Counted from the stretch's first letter, positions 16,660 through 25,868 are shown. The stretch is 52,346 nt of DNA from JALYTZ01 sp036559125 (GCA_036559125.1 DATBTT010000023.1:1-52346); one strand, 5' to 3'. Numbers and translations are program-made. The notes: generated from the letters alone by a model not told the origin.

Positions 16660-17322
16660 CTAAGCGAGACCGCGGCTTCGCAGCTGGGTTTGGCGGCGGT
16701 TGATGAACTCCAAAATGGCCCGCTCCTTCTCCGGCGTGACGTTCGTAAAACACAGGCCGTGGGAGATCTTACCCGAGGTTGCGATGTCTTCGGCGCGTAG
16801 GACCTCGGCCAGCAACTCCAACGGGGCCTCGGAGCGCAGATGCAGTTTCACTTCGAGCATCTGGCCGATCTTGAAGTGCCGGTTCGTGATGAGGGCGCAG
16901 CCGCCGCGGCTGATGTCGCGGATACTGCCCTTCATGAAATCGCCGACTCCCTCGCCGCCGGGGGCGAAACGCCAGAGCCCGGCAACCAGCGTGTCCATGC
17001 GAACGCTCGCGCGCTTTTGCGCCCCGGCGACGAGCGTATCGATGCGCGCCGGAAATTCGAGGCGCGTCAGTCCATTACGGACCGACGTGATCTTGGTCGA
17101 GAACCGGAAGCGCCCGTGCGGATTTTGATAGACGAAAATGGCCGTTTCCCCGGCGCGCCCGATGACCTCGCCCGCGACGACGACGCGAGGACCCATTACC
17201 TCGATCGAGACCGAACGCATCGGCCGCCCCATGACGGTAACGTCGACGAACGAGTGCAGTTGGGGAAGCTGCTGCGGGTCGAGCTTTTTCGCCGCGCCGC
17301 CGAACAACTTGCTGAGAATCAC
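16660..17322 (-). CDS. PilZ-domain flagellar protein (YcgR-like)
   Basis: 220 residues with an N-terminal YcgR-type (PilZN) beta domain and a C-terminal PilZ domain. The c-di-GMP-binding motifs are visible: R-A-S-V-R (RxxxR) near residue 113 and D-I-S-R-G-G-C (D/NxSxxG) near 143. Proteins of this kind slow or steer the flagellar motor when c-di-GMP is high. The start is GTG 17322, overlapping the flhA stop as GTGA, so it is co-translated with flhA. That position supports a role in motility. Confidence 0.9.
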   Translation of the reverse strand: MILSKLFGGAAKKLDPQQLPQLHSFVDVTVMGRPMRSVSIEVMGPRVVVAGEVIGRAGETAIFVYQNPHGRFRFSTKITSVRNGLTRLEFPARIDTLVAGAQKRASVRMDTLVAGLWRFAPGGEGVGDFMKGSIRDISRGGCALITNRHFKIGQMLEVKLHLRSEAPLELLAEVLRAEDIATSGKISHGLCFTNVTPEKERAILEFINRRQTQLRSRGLA

Positions 17323-19448
17323 GTCGCTGAAGCCTCCATTGGCTCGTTGGCCTCGTCGGTAGTTGAAATTTGGCCGATCGACTCGACGCGCAGCCCGGGG
17401 GCGATTTCCGAGTACGACAGCACGACCAGTTGCGGTGCGGCCCGCTCGGTCAAGCGTTTGAGCGCGAGGCGAACCGACGGCGACGCCAGGACGATCGGAT
17501 GCAGGCCGGCGGCCTGCGCCGACGCCATCTGCTTGGTGAGCGAGGAGTAGATTTTCGCCACGGTGTTGGGGTCGAGCAGCGCGTACGCATCTTCGCCACG
17601 CCGAACCGCCTCGCCCAGCAGTGACTCGAGTCGCGGATCCACCGTAATAACCGAGAGCAGTCCGTCCTCGGCGTACTCGGCGCAAATATGGCGGGCCATG
17701 GCCGAGCGGACCCGCTCGGTGAGGAAGTCGATGTCCTTGCTCGTGCGAGCGGCGTCCGCGAGCGTTTCGAGAATCAGCAAGAGATTTCGAACCGGAATCC
17801 GTTCGCGGAGCAAATTCTGCAGCACGCGTTGGATCTCGCCGACGGTCAAGAGATTGGGCACCAGTTCCTCGACCACGACCGGATAGTGCGTCTTCACGTT
17901 GTCGAGCAATGCCGAGGTTTCCTGACGGCCGAGCAACTCGGGCGAGTGGCTCTTGATGATCTCGGTGAGATGCGTCGCGATGACGCTGGTCGGATCGATG
18001 ACCGTGTACCCCGCCATCTCCGCCTCCGCGCGCGCCGATTCGGAAACCCACAGTGCGGGCAGATTGAAGGCCGGCTCCGTCGTCGGAATGCCGTCGATCG
18101 CCGCGGTCGCAGTGCCCGGATTCATAGCCAGCAAACGGCTGACCATGACCTCGGCTGAAGCGACTTCGAGGCCGTAGATTTTGACGGAATAGCTGCTAGG
18201 CTTGAGCTGAAGATTATCGCGCACGCGAATCGGGGGAACGACGATGCCGAGATCGCGCGCGGCATGGCGGCGAATCAACGTGATCCGCTCGAGGAGATCG
18301 CCGCCTTGGCCGACGTCGACCAGCGGAATGAGCCCGAAGCCGATCTCGAGTTCCATCGGGTCGTACGAAAGCAGCGGAACGACGCTCTCGGCGCCTTTGC
18401 TGCCGTGCGCGTTGGCGGCGACTGCCGTGGCTTGCGCGGTCGCTAACTGCGCGGCGGCCGTCGCTCCCCGGCGCGTGCGGCGGCCGCGGAAATAATAGAT
18501 GAACAGGAGAGCCGAGATCGGGAACATGAACATGCGCGCCAGACCCGCTATTCCGAAGATCGCGGTCATGATTGCGGCAATCAAAATCGCCGCCGGCTGC
18601 GCGCCTAACTGTTTGGTGAGGTCGGAACCGAAATTCGATTCCGACGCCGCTCGCGTCACGATGATGCCGGTCGCAGTCGAAATCAGCAGCGCGGGAACCT
18701 GCGTGACGATACCTTCGCCAACGGTCAACAGCGTGAAGTGCTGCAGGGCCTGAATGACCTGCATGTGTTGCTGAAAGATACCGACAATGAATCCGCCGAA
18801 GGTGTTGATCGCCACGATGATGAGGGCCGCGACCGCGTCGCCGCGCACGAATTTGCTCGCGCCGTCCATAGCGCCGTAAAAATCCGCCGAGCGCTGAATG
18901 TCCTTGCGGCGTTGTCGCGCCTCGGCTTCGGTAATGAGGCCCGCGTTGAGATCGGCGTCGATCGCAAGCTGCTTGCCGGGCATCGCGTCCAGCGTGAAGC
19001 GCGCGGCGACTTCGGCGACGCGACCGGCACCGTTCGTGATGACTACGAATTGAATGACGATCAGGATAAGGAAAATCACGAAGCCGACCGCGTAGTTGCC
19101 GCCGACCACGATGTTTCCGAAAAATTCGATCACGCGCCCGGCATAACCGTGCAGCAGAATCGCCCGGGTCGCCGTAATGTTGAGCGAGAGCCGGAAAAGC
19201 GTCACGATCAAGAGCAACGTCGGAAAGACGCTGAACTGCAGCGCGTTTTCCGCGTACAAGCTGGTGCCGATGATCAGCAGCGCAACCATGATGTTGAGCG
19301 ACAATAACAGATCGAGCAATTCCGGCGGAATCGGCACGATCATTAAAATGACGAGCATCACCGAGGCTGCGGCGACCCACACCGGCGCCGTCGCGCCGAT
19401 TCGGCCCAAGACGCCTGCGGGCGTCGCTACGGGGGGTTGCATGGCCAT
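17319..19448 (-). CDS. flhA: Flagellar export gate protein FlhA
   Basis: 709 residues, the usual length. The N-terminal half has about eight membrane segments and the conserved FHIPEP-region charge pattern (L-D-A-M-P-G-K-Q-L-A-I-D-A-D-L-N-A-G near residue 150). The C-terminal half is the cytoplasmic domain that docks chaperone-substrate complexes. It starts at ATG 19448, the base after the flhB TAG, and overlaps the PilZ gene by GTGA. Confidence 0.97.
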   Translation of the reverse strand: MAMQPPVATPAGVLGRIGATAPVWVAAASVMLVILMIVPIPPELLDLLLSLNIMVALLIIGTSLYAENALQFSVFPTLLLIVTLFRLSLNITATRAILLHGYAGRVIEFFGNIVVGGNYAVGFVIFLILIVIQFVVITNGAGRVAEVAARFTLDAMPGKQLAIDADLNAGLITEAEARQRRKDIQRSADFYGAMDGASKFVRGDAVAALIIVAINTFGGFIVGIFQQHMQVIQALQHFTLLTVGEGIVTQVPALLISTATGIIVTRAASESNFGSDLTKQLGAQPAAILIAAIMTAIFGIAGLARMFMFPISALLFIYYFRGRRTRRGATAAAQLATAQATAVAANAHGSKGAESVVPLLSYDPMELEIGFGLIPLVDVGQGGDLLERITLIRRHAARDLGIVVPPIRVRDNLQLKPSSYSVKIYGLEVASAEVMVSRLLAMNPGTATAAIDGIPTTEPAFNLPALWVSESARAEAEMAGYTVIDPTSVIATHLTEIIKSHSPELLGRQETSALLDNVKTHYPVVVEELVPNLLTVGEIQRVLQNLLRERIPVRNLLLILETLADAARTSKDIDFLTERVRSAMARHICAEYAEDGLLSVITVDPRLESLLGEAVRRGEDAYALLDPNTVAKIYSSLTKQMASAQAAGLHPIVLASPSVRLALKRLTERAAPQLVVLSYSEIAPGLRVESIGQISTTDEANEPMEASAT

Positions 19449-20513
19449 CTAAGCGATCGTCTTTCGCTTGAGTTTGAAGACGAACGCGATCACTTGCGCG
19501 ACCGCCGCGTACATATTCGGTGGAATGGCCTGCTCGAGATCGACCTTGGCGTACAGGGTACGCGCGAGCGGCGGGTTCTCCATAATAGGCACACCGTGTT
19601 CTTCGGCTATTACGCGGATTCGCTTAGCCATCAGGTCCGCGCCCTTGGCAACGACGACCGGGGCGTCCATCTGCAATTCGTCCCATTGCAGCGCCACGGC
19701 GAAGTGCGTGGGGTTGGTTACCACGACCGTCGCCTTCGGCACGGCCGACATCATGCGGCGCCGCGCAAACTCGCGCTGGCGCCGTTTGAACGCGGCCTTG
19801 GCTTCGGGATTTCCCTCGGATTGCCGGTACTCGTCGCGCACCTCTTGCTTGGACATTTTGAGGCTCTGCTCCATGTTCCACTTTTCGTAGGCGAAATCGG
19901 CCAGCGCGACCACGACGAGCAACAGCCCGAACTTCCAGCCGATGCCGTAGACGATATCGTTGACGTAGGCGATCAACTCGTGTGGCGAGAGATCGGCGAA
20001 GCGATAGAACATTTCGAGGTTGCCGGCGATGCTCGTATAGATGATGATGAAGACCGCGCCGAGCTTCGCCAACTGCTTGGCCAAGTTGACCGCGACTTGC
20101 TTCGAAAACAAGCGTTGGAACCCGGTCAGAGGATTGATTTTGTTGAAGCTGGGCGTGATTGGTTTGAGCGTGAAGAGCATGCCCACTTGCAGGTAGTTCG
20201 CGAGCAAGCCCATGGCCAAGGCGGCTCCGAAGAGCGTGATCAGCAGTAGCGCGGCACCGCCGAACGCGTGCGCGAAGAGCGCCCACGTGGAGGATATGGT
20301 CAGGTCCTCACGCTCGTGTAGGCGCTCGAGAACGCCCTGCATCGTGGTGCCGATTCCACCGAGGGCCTGCATGAGACCCGCGTGCAAGACAAAAACGCCC
20401 GCAAGAAAAACGGCAGAGCCGGCGAGATCGGGACTTTTGGCGACTTGGCCACGCTTTCGCGCCTCTTCGCGGCGTTTCGGTGTGGCTTTTTCGGTTTGTT
20501 CGGGCCTCGGCAT
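19449..20513 (-). CDS. flhB: Flagellar export switch protein FlhB
   Basis: 354 residues with four membrane segments and the cytoplasmic autocleavage site N-P-T-H at 267-270, which is needed for switching from hook to filament export. The N-terminus (E-K-A-T-P-K-R-R-E-E-A-R-K-R-G) is typical. ATG 20513 is the start. A GC hairpin (20520-20534) ends six bases before it and contains the only G-rich stretch that could act as ribosome site. The gene is head-to-head with a propeller lipoprotein gene on the other strand. Confidence 0.97.
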   Translation of the reverse strand: MPRPEQTEKATPKRREEARKRGQVAKSPDLAGSAVFLAGVFVLHAGLMQALGGIGTTMQGVLERLHEREDLTISSTWALFAHAFGGAALLLITLFGAALAMGLLANYLQVGMLFTLKPITPSFNKINPLTGFQRLFSKQVAVNLAKQLAKLGAVFIIIYTSIAGNLEMFYRFADLSPHELIAYVNDIVYGIGWKFGLLLVVVALADFAYEKWNMEQSLKMSKQEVRDEYRQSEGNPEAKAAFKRRQREFARRRMMSAVPKATVVVTNPTHFAVALQWDELQMDAPVVVAKGADLMAKRIRVIAEEHGVPIMENPPLARTLYAKVDLEQAIPPNMYAAVAQVIAFVFKLKRKTIA

Positions 20514-20519
20514 AATATT

Positions 20520-20534
20520 CGCCCCAGCGGGGCG
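20520..20534 (-). promoter_or_regulatory. Hairpin over the flhB ribosome-binding region
   Basis: CGCCCC-AGC-GGGGCG forms a perfect 6-bp stem with a three-base loop. In the leftward transcript its 3' arm (GGGGCG) sits six bases before the flhB ATG, where a Shine-Dalgarno sequence would be. It could limit flhB translation; this is inference. Confidence 0.35.
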
Positions 20535-20648
20535 CCTACTGGTATCATCGGTAGCGGCGTCCGGACGCTACAGCATGCAAACGCAGTTTTTACCGGACGG
20601 ACGGCGAAAAGGGCGTGGTCGTTTCACCCCCATCATCAAGGAGACTCC

Positions 20649-21656
20649 ATGCGGCGCCTCGCCCCTTTAACGGTCCTCGGTCTGCTCGCCCTCGCCGCCT
20701 GCGGCAAAGGCGGTACCCTCGGCAGCGGTTTCCCAACGCCGGCGCCGCCGACGCCCCCAAAAGTCACCGGGGAATTCAAGGTGCCGACCGCCGGAGGGCA
20801 GCCTGCCGGAATCGCCCGCGGGGCGGACGGCGCCCTCTATTTCACCGAGCAAGCCGCCAATAAAGTGGGCCGGATCGCGGTCGACGGAACCCTGACCGAG
20901 TTCGCCCTGCCCAATGGCGGCGGCCCGTTTGGAATAACCAGCGGCCCGGACAACAACCTGTGGCTGGTCGAACGAACCGGCAATCGCGTCGCCAAAATGA
21001 CCCTCACCGGGACGTTTACCGAGTATGCGATTCCCACGCCAAACGCCGGGGCGGCCTACATAACGACCGGACCCGACGGCCAGCTGTGGTTCACCGAACA
21101 AAGCGCCGGTAAGATCGGCTTCATCAACCCCACTGCCGTCACGCCGGTCGTACAAGAAGTGGCGCTCGCCAACGCGGGAGCGGGACCCAGTGCCATAACC
21201 GCCGGTCCCGACGGCGCCCTGTACTTCACCGAAATCACGGCATCGAAAATTGGGCGCATCAACACGCAAGGCCAGGTGACGTTCGAAGTTCCAACCCCGA
21301 CCGCGAACGCCCAGCCATCGTCAATCGTCCAGTTCCAAGACGGGTATCTGTGGTTTACCGAAAATGGCGCGGCCAAACTCGGACGGGTCTCGACGCAAGG
21401 CGTGATGACTCCCGAGATATCCCTCGCGCCGGCGACGTCGGCCGCGGGGCTCGTGATCGGTTCCGACAACGCGTTCTATTTTCTGGATGCCGCGCAAAAT
21501 AGCGTCGGCCAGGTCAAGATTCTCGGCACCCCGGGCGTAAAAGAATTCGCCATCACGACCGCCGCGTCGGGCCCGCTCAACGCCACCCTCGGCACCGACG
21601 GCCGCGTCTATTTCACCGAAACCACCGGCAACCAAATCGGCCAACTCTCGTACTAA
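20649..21656 (+). CDS. Seven-bladed beta-propeller lipoprotein (Vgb-like fold, no catalytic histidine)
   Basis: 335 residues. A lipoprotein signal peptide ends in L-A-A-C, then comes a short Pro-rich linker. Seven repeats of the form G-P-D-G-x-L-Y/W-F-T-E-x-x-x-x-K-I-G follow, the SMP-30/virginiamycin B lyase propeller. Virginiamycin B lyase needs active-site histidines, but this protein has no histidine, so it is not expected to be a lyase. It may be a periplasmic binding propeller. The start at ATG 20649 has AAGGAG six bases upstream. It is the only plus-strand gene inside the flagellar region, divergent from flhB and convergent with fliR. Confidence 0.88.
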   Translation: MRRLAPLTVLGLLALAACGKGGTLGSGFPTPAPPTPPKVTGEFKVPTAGGQPAGIARGADGALYFTEQAANKVGRIAVDGTLTEFALPNGGGPFGITSGPDNNLWLVERTGNRVAKMTLTGTFTEYAIPTPNAGAAYITTGPDGQLWFTEQSAGKIGFINPTAVTPVVQEVALANAGAGPSAITAGPDGALYFTEITASKIGRINTQGQVTFEVPTPTANAQPSSIVQFQDGYLWFTENGAAKLGRVSTQGVMTPEISLAPATSAAGLVIGSDNAFYFLDAAQNSVGQVKILGTPGVKEFAITTAASGPLNATLGTDGRVYFTETTGNQIGQLSY

Positions 21657-21669
21657 CTAGGCCGTCGTC

Positions 21670-21713
21670 GTCATCCTGAGCCTGTCGCCCTTCGACAAGC
21701 TCAGGGTGACGGG
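21670..21713. repeat. Inverted pair of the dispersed repeat between convergent genes
   Basis: GTCATCCTGAGCCTGTCG (21670-21687) faces CTTCGACAAGCTCAGGGTGAC (21690-21710). Together they form a hairpin of about 18 bp with two imperfect pairs, placed between the ends of the propeller gene and fliR. It could act as a two-way terminator. The right-hand copy holds the fliR stop codon (21701-21703). Confidence 0.8.
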
Positions 21714-22495
21714 GAGTGGACGGCCATGCCGCGCATGACGGCGTCCATTTGATGCGGAATCTGCGCGTAGAGCTGGGGCGCGACGCCGACCAGCAACGGA
21801 ATGCTCAACGCGAGCATGATCAAGCCGACTCCGATTTGCAGCGGGAACCCAACGACGAAAACGTTCATCTGGGGAGCCACGCGCGCCATGAGCCCGAGCG
21901 CGATGTTGACCATGAACAGCGCGATGGCCGGAGGCGCGGCAATCTTGAATACCACTAGAAACGCCTGGCCGAAGAACAGCACGATGTTACCCGCAACGCT
22001 CGGATCGAGGTTGATGTACGGAAGCGGCAGCAGGCTGAACGACCCGCCGATTCCCTGAAGCAGCAACAGGTGCGAATCGCTGATGAGAAACACCAGCGTC
22101 GCAAGCGTAAGCTCGAACTCTCCCAGAACCGTAACTTGTTGCTGCGTCGTCGGATTGATGACGTTGGCTACGGCAAAGCCGATCTGGATGTCGAGGATCT
22201 GGCCGGCGAACTGGATGCCCATGAAGACTAATTGCGAAACGAATCCTACGACCAGTCCCAGTGCCACTTGGCTAATGACGGCCGCTGCGAGTTCGTAGAC
22301 GCCGTGAAACGGCGCGATGGCCGGCACGGTGCGATAGAGAATGAACGATATGATGACCGCGATTGCGACCTTCGTGAACGCCGGAATCTGGCTCGCGGAG
22401 AAGATCGGAAATACGGCGAGCATCGTTGCGGTGCGCACGAGCACCAGCAAAAACGTCTCGAATTGCGACTGCGTTAATCCAAAGACGTCAGGCAC
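21701..22495 (-). CDS. fliR: Flagellar export gate protein FliR
   Basis: 264 residues, with about six membrane segments and the usual N-terminus (F-E-T-F-L-L-V-L-V-R-T-A-T-M-L-A-V-F-P). It is part of the FliPQR export gate. The start is GTG 22495. The last codons (S-P-S-P-stop) lie in an intergenic repeat, so the natural C-terminus seems to have been trimmed or extended by the repeat. flhB is the next gene of the set but is separated from fliR by the plus-strand lipoprotein gene. Confidence 0.95.
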   Translation of the reverse strand: MPDVFGLTQSQFETFLLVLVRTATMLAVFPIFSASQIPAFTKVAIAVIISFILYRTVPAIAPFHGVYELAAAVISQVALGLVVGFVSQLVFMGIQFAGQILDIQIGFAVANVINPTTQQQVTVLGEFELTLATLVFLISDSHLLLLQGIGGSFSLLPLPYINLDPSVAGNIVLFFGQAFLVVFKIAAPPAIALFMVNIALGLMARVAPQMNVFVVGFPLQIGVGLIMLALSIPLLVGVAPQLYAQIPHQMDAVMRGMAVHSPSP

Positions 22496-22513
22496 GAGAG
22501 CGACGTCCCGGAC

Positions 22514-22783
22514 TCACTTTATATAGGTGCCGACGTGGGTGAAGGTTCGGCTCATGAAATCGGTGAGTAACGCGAGCATGAAAGGCCCAAAGAACAGGAT
22601 CGCAAGCGCCGAGACCAGGATCTTCGGAATGAACGTGAGCGTCGGTTCCTGGATTTGAGTGACCGCCTGCAGGATGGAGATCACCAGGCCCACCACCATC
22701 GAGAGCAGCAGCACGGGAGCCGCCACGAGAAAGGCGACGAAGATCGCGTCGCGGCCGATCGAAATCGCGTCGGCGTAGGTCAT
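22514..22783 (-). CDS. fliQ: Flagellar export gate protein FliQ
   Basis: 89 residues with two membrane segments (F-V-A-F-L-V-A-A-P-V-L-L-L-S-M-V-V-G-L and I-L-V-S-A-L-A-I-L-F-F-G-P-F-M) joined by the family motif Q-I-Q-E-P-T-L. This is the standard FliQ size. It sits 18 bases before fliR and 19 after fliP. Confidence 0.96.
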   Translation of the reverse strand: MTYADAISIGRDAIFVAFLVAAPVLLLSMVVGLVISILQAVTQIQEPTLTFIPKILVSALAILFFGPFMLALLTDFMSRTFTHVGTYIK

Positions 22784-22802
22784 CGAAAAAGACGCTCGCG
22801 CT

Positions 22803-23612
22803 TCATCTATAGCTTTGAAATATGGCCGAAACGGTGAGGTTCCAGCCGTCGACGAGTAAGAAAATCAATATCTTGAATGGAAGCGAAATGATGACGGGCG
22901 GAATCATCATCATGCCCATGGAGAGCAGGATCGCCGCCACCACCATATCGATGACGATGAACGGGACGTAGATTGCGAAGCCGATCTCGAAGGCCGTCTT
23001 CAATTCGGATATGACGAACGCCGGGACCAGAATGTACGTCGGCACGTCGTTCTGAGCGGAGGGTCGCGGCTCTTTTGCAAGCCCGTAGAAAAGCGAGATG
23101 TCTTTTACGCGCGTTTGTTTAAACATAAACGTGCGCAACGGTTTCGCCGCCCTGTTCAGAGCGACCGGTTGCGAAATCTGATTCTTGAGATAGGGCTGCA
23201 GCGCGTTTGCGTTCACGTCTTTGATAACCGGCGACATTATGAAGAACGTGAGCAGCAACGCCAGCCCGACAAGCACTTGATTCGGCGGCACTTGCTGCGT
23301 CCCCAACGCCGTGCGCACGAACGAGAGCACCACGATGACGCGCGTAAAGGACGTCAAGAGCACGAGAAGCGTCGGCGCGAGCGAGAGCACCGTGAGCAGC
23401 AACAGTATCTGCAGAGAAGTCGCGACGTCCCGCGGATTGTGCGCCTGACCGATGCCGATGTTGATATGCGGGATCGGCACGACCGGCGACGTGGGCGCGG
23501 TCGCCGCGTTCGCGATAGCCGGGATTACCCAAAGAGCCAGAATCGCAACGCCGCTTGCGGCGTAAAACGTACGATAGCGGGTCAATAACCGCACGAGGAG
23601 CGTACGGATCAT
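22803..23612 (-). CDS. fliP: Flagellar export gate protein FliP
   Basis: 269 residues with a cleavable-type N-terminal hydrophobic segment and four membrane segments. Family motifs include V-L-L-T-S-F-T-R-V-I-V-V-L-S-F-V-R-x-A-L-G, near residue 85, and M-G-M-M-M-I-P-P-V near 230. FliP, FliQ and FliR form the helical export gate in the MS-ring centre. The start ATG 23612 overlaps the fliO stop by ATGA, which fixes the start. Confidence 0.97.
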   Translation of the reverse strand: MIRTLLVRLLTRYRTFYAASGVAILALWVIPAIANAATAPTSPVVPIPHINIGIGQAHNPRDVATSLQILLLLTVLSLAPTLLVLLTSFTRVIVVLSFVRTALGTQQVPPNQVLVGLALLLTFFIMSPVIKDVNANALQPYLKNQISQPVALNRAAKPLRTFMFKQTRVKDISLFYGLAKEPRPSAQNDVPTYILVPAFVISELKTAFEIGFAIYVPFIVIDMVVAAILLSMGMMMIPPVIISLPFKILIFLLVDGWNLTVSAIFQSYR

Positions 23613-23965
23613 TGCGGCGGCTTCCGAAGGTTCTTTAGAAAACCCGTAACCGACTGCGTTTGCGCCGTAAACAGGTTGCGCTGCTCCGCAAGCCACGGGT
23701 CGACGGTCTCCGATGGAACCTCGGCCAGCGTTTGCAAGTTGCCGCTGCCTCCACCGATCAAATAGTAACGATTGGCGACTTTGACGACGTGCAAGGTCGT
23801 GTTCTGCGAAACATACGTCGATTCGATAACGCTGACGAGCCGCTTGCCGGTCGAGGTCATCAGGCGACCGCGCCCGAGGGCGCGCACGATGACGTAGAGG
23901 CCGAAGAGCATGACCGCAACCAGGAGCAGCGCCAGCACGTAGCGCCCGATGAAATCCGATCCCAT
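23609..23965 (-). CDS. fliO: Flagellar export assembly protein FliO
   Basis: 118 residues. One N-terminal membrane helix (Y-V-L-A-L-L-L-V-A-V-M-L-F-G-L-Y-V-I-V-R) is followed by a small cytoplasmic domain with the FliO pattern I-E-S-T-Y-V-S-Q-N-T-T-L-H-V-V-K-V and Y-L-I-G. FliO helps assemble the FliP ring. It lies between fliN/Y and fliP, its usual place, and overlaps fliP by four bases. Confidence 0.92.
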   Translation of the reverse strand: MGSDFIGRYVLALLLVAVMLFGLYVIVRALGRGRLMTSTGKRLVSVIESTYVSQNTTLHVVKVANRYYLIGGGSGNLQTLAEVPSETVDPWLAEQRNLFTAQTQSVTGFLKNLRKPPQ

Positions 23966-23972
23966 GGGTTGG

Positions 23973-24863
23973 TTATCCGACGTTCGGGTTGAGTTCGCTG
24001 ATCTTGACCGCGAACTTATCGTCCACGACCACGACTTCGCCGCGTGCGATCAGGATGTTATTGACGTACAGGTCGATCGGATCGGTGGAGAGCTTGTCGA
24101 GTTCGAAGACGCTGCCCGCCTGGAGCGCCACGACGTCGCGCAGCGTGAGGCCGGTCTTGCCGAGAACGGCACTGATCTGTAGCGGCACGTCGTGCACGAG
24201 ATCGAGATTCGCGGGGCCGGACGGACCCGCTCGCAGTTGCGTCGGCGCCATATGCGTGAAAGCGACCGATTGCGCGTTGGGAGCCTCGCGTTTAGGCGCA
24301 GGCTTCGCCTGCTTGGGAACCGGCGCCGGCGCCGCGGCCACGCTCTGCGCGTGCGGCGGACCCGAGATCTTCGAGACGGCGATGCCGTCGAAATCGATCG
24401 CGACTTGCGGCGCGATGTCCGAACCCACTTGAATCATCCCTTCGTACGACTCGAACGGCGGTGGCGGAACGTTGGTCGCATCGTTGCAGAGCTCCGCGTG
24501 GATGCCCTCGGTGTCGGCGCCGAGATCCTTTGCGAGTTGCTCGACCATTGCGGCCGCAATCTGCGAGACCGTTTCCGAAACGATCGAGAGTTGCATCGCG
24601 CCCATCTCACCGGTATCTTCGCCGCCGCCGAGCATCAAGCTCACGACACGCGCGATGTCGGTCGATTGAAAGCGCACGACGACGTTAATTCCCAGCGACG
24701 GCAAGGTGACGAGCGTTACCAGATCGGTGCCGTCGGTATGGATGGAACCTTCGTGATCGTGGCGGGTCGCGCCCGACGCACCGACTTGCTGGTCGACGAG
24801 TCGTCCGAGCACGGTGGCGGCTGCGGCCAGCATGGAATCTGCAAGCTGTTGGTTATCCGGCAT
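23973..24863 (-). CDS. fliN: Flagellar switch protein FliN/FliY
   Basis: 296 residues, longer than a plain FliN (about 100-140). The C-terminal 80 residues are the FliN/SpoA domain (D-V-P-L-Q-I-S-A-V-L-G-K-T-G-L-T-L, D-P-I-D-L-Y-V-N, I-A-R-G-E-V-V-V-V-D). The N-terminal half resembles the CheC-like domain of FliY but lacks a clear E-x-x-N phosphatase helix, so CheY-P phosphatase activity is doubtful. An Ala/Pro/Lys linker (about 180-205) joins the parts. The start at ATG 24863 is four bases after the fliM stop. Confidence 0.9.
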   Translation of the reverse strand: MPDNQQLADSMLAAAATVLGRLVDQQVGASGATRHDHEGSIHTDGTDLVTLVTLPSLGINVVVRFQSTDIARVVSLMLGGGEDTGEMGAMQLSIVSETVSQIAAAMVEQLAKDLGADTEGIHAELCNDATNVPPPPFESYEGMIQVGSDIAPQVAIDFDGIAVSKISGPPHAQSVAAAPAPVPKQAKPAPKREAPNAQSVAFTHMAPTQLRAGPSGPANLDLVHDVPLQISAVLGKTGLTLRDVVALQAGSVFELDKLSTDPIDLYVNNILIARGEVVVVDDKFAVKISELNPNVG

Positions 24864-24867
24864 CGTC

Positions 24868-25860
24868 CTAGTCGTCCTCGTTGGCAATGAGACCGGCAAC
24901 CTGGACCGTAAGGCGGTCCCGGTTTACGCCGGGAAATACCCGGAATTTTTTGCGGTCGTTTACTTTGGCTATCAGCGGCTGGTCCGTCGGCTTGTCGAAC
25001 AAGATCACGTCTCCGGGCGCAAGCGCAACTAAATCCCGCAGCGAAACGATCGTCTTGCCGAGCTCGACTTCGAGATCGACTTCGGCACGCTCGACGTTAC
25101 GCGCGAGTTGCGCGATATCTTCCTCGGTCACCCCGCGCCCCGCGAGCACGGTCGGCGACCATTGAAAGTCGCTGAGCTGCGTACCGATGGTTTGGAGCAC
25201 CAGATAGGGCAGGCAGAAGTTCATGACGCCGGCCATGTCGCCAACTTTCAGCTCGCACGACACGTACGCGACGATCTGATCGAGCGGAATGATACGCGGA
25301 ATGAACTGCGGATTCGAGTCGAGCGCTTCGATTTTGAGGGAGAGCGTCAACAGATAGTTCCACGACTCGCGATAACTGTTGAGCATGCGGGCCATGAAAC
25401 GCTGCATCAGCGTGCGCTCGATGTCCGTGAGGTCGCGCAATTTCTGCGGAAACCACCCGGGGCCGCCAAGCAGCCGGTCGATGATCGAGAAAACCAGATT
25501 CAGGTCCACCTGTACGATACCGCTGCCCGGGAGCGGATCCATCGAGTAGATGGAGAGAATCGACGGGATGCCGATTGACGCGATAAAATCGCCGTAGCTG
25601 ATCTGCTCGATCGAAACGATCGAAGCCTCGACGCGCGTGCGAAGATAGACCGAGAGCGAATTGTTCAGCAGACGCGTGAAGTTCTCGTGCAGCGTCCGCA
25701 ACGTGGAGAGCTGGTTGGTCGAAAACTTATCCAGCCGCTTGTTGAAGCGAAAGTCGAACGACTTGATCTTTTTTTGTTCGGTAGTTTCCGGCACGATGGC
25801 CGGTTCGTGCGCCAGTTGGTTTATGAGCGCATCGATCTCTTCTTGTGAAAGACTCGACAT
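24868..25860 (-). CDS. fliM: Flagellar switch protein FliM
   Basis: 330 residues. The N-terminus carries the CheY-binding EIDALIN-like segment (S-Q-E-E-I-D-A-L-I-N-Q-L). The middle domain has the FliG-contact motif G-x-G near residue 115 (P-L-P-G-S-G), and the C-terminal SpoA domain ends the protein. It forms the C-ring with FliG and FliN/Y. It begins eight bases after motB ends. Confidence 0.96.
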   Translation of the reverse strand: MSSLSQEEIDALINQLAHEPAIVPETTEQKKIKSFDFRFNKRLDKFSTNQLSTLRTLHENFTRLLNNSLSVYLRTRVEASIVSIEQISYGDFIASIGIPSILSIYSMDPLPGSGIVQVDLNLVFSIIDRLLGGPGWFPQKLRDLTDIERTLMQRFMARMLNSYRESWNYLLTLSLKIEALDSNPQFIPRIIPLDQIVAYVSCELKVGDMAGVMNFCLPYLVLQTIGTQLSDFQWSPTVLAGRGVTEEDIAQLARNVERAEVDLEVELGKTIVSLRDLVALAPGDVILFDKPTDQPLIAKVNDRKKFRVFPGVNRDRLTVQVAGLIANEDD

Positions 25861-25868
25861 GGCGGAGG

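Noticed and set aside
20545..20572. Sigma-28-like promoter before flhB (ACCGATGA)
   Set aside because: The -10-like element is present, but no TAAA-type -35 lies at 11-12 bases spacing.
20649..21656. Streptogramin (virginiamycin B) lyase
   Set aside because: Only the propeller fold matches; the protein contains no histidine, so the catalytic residues are absent.
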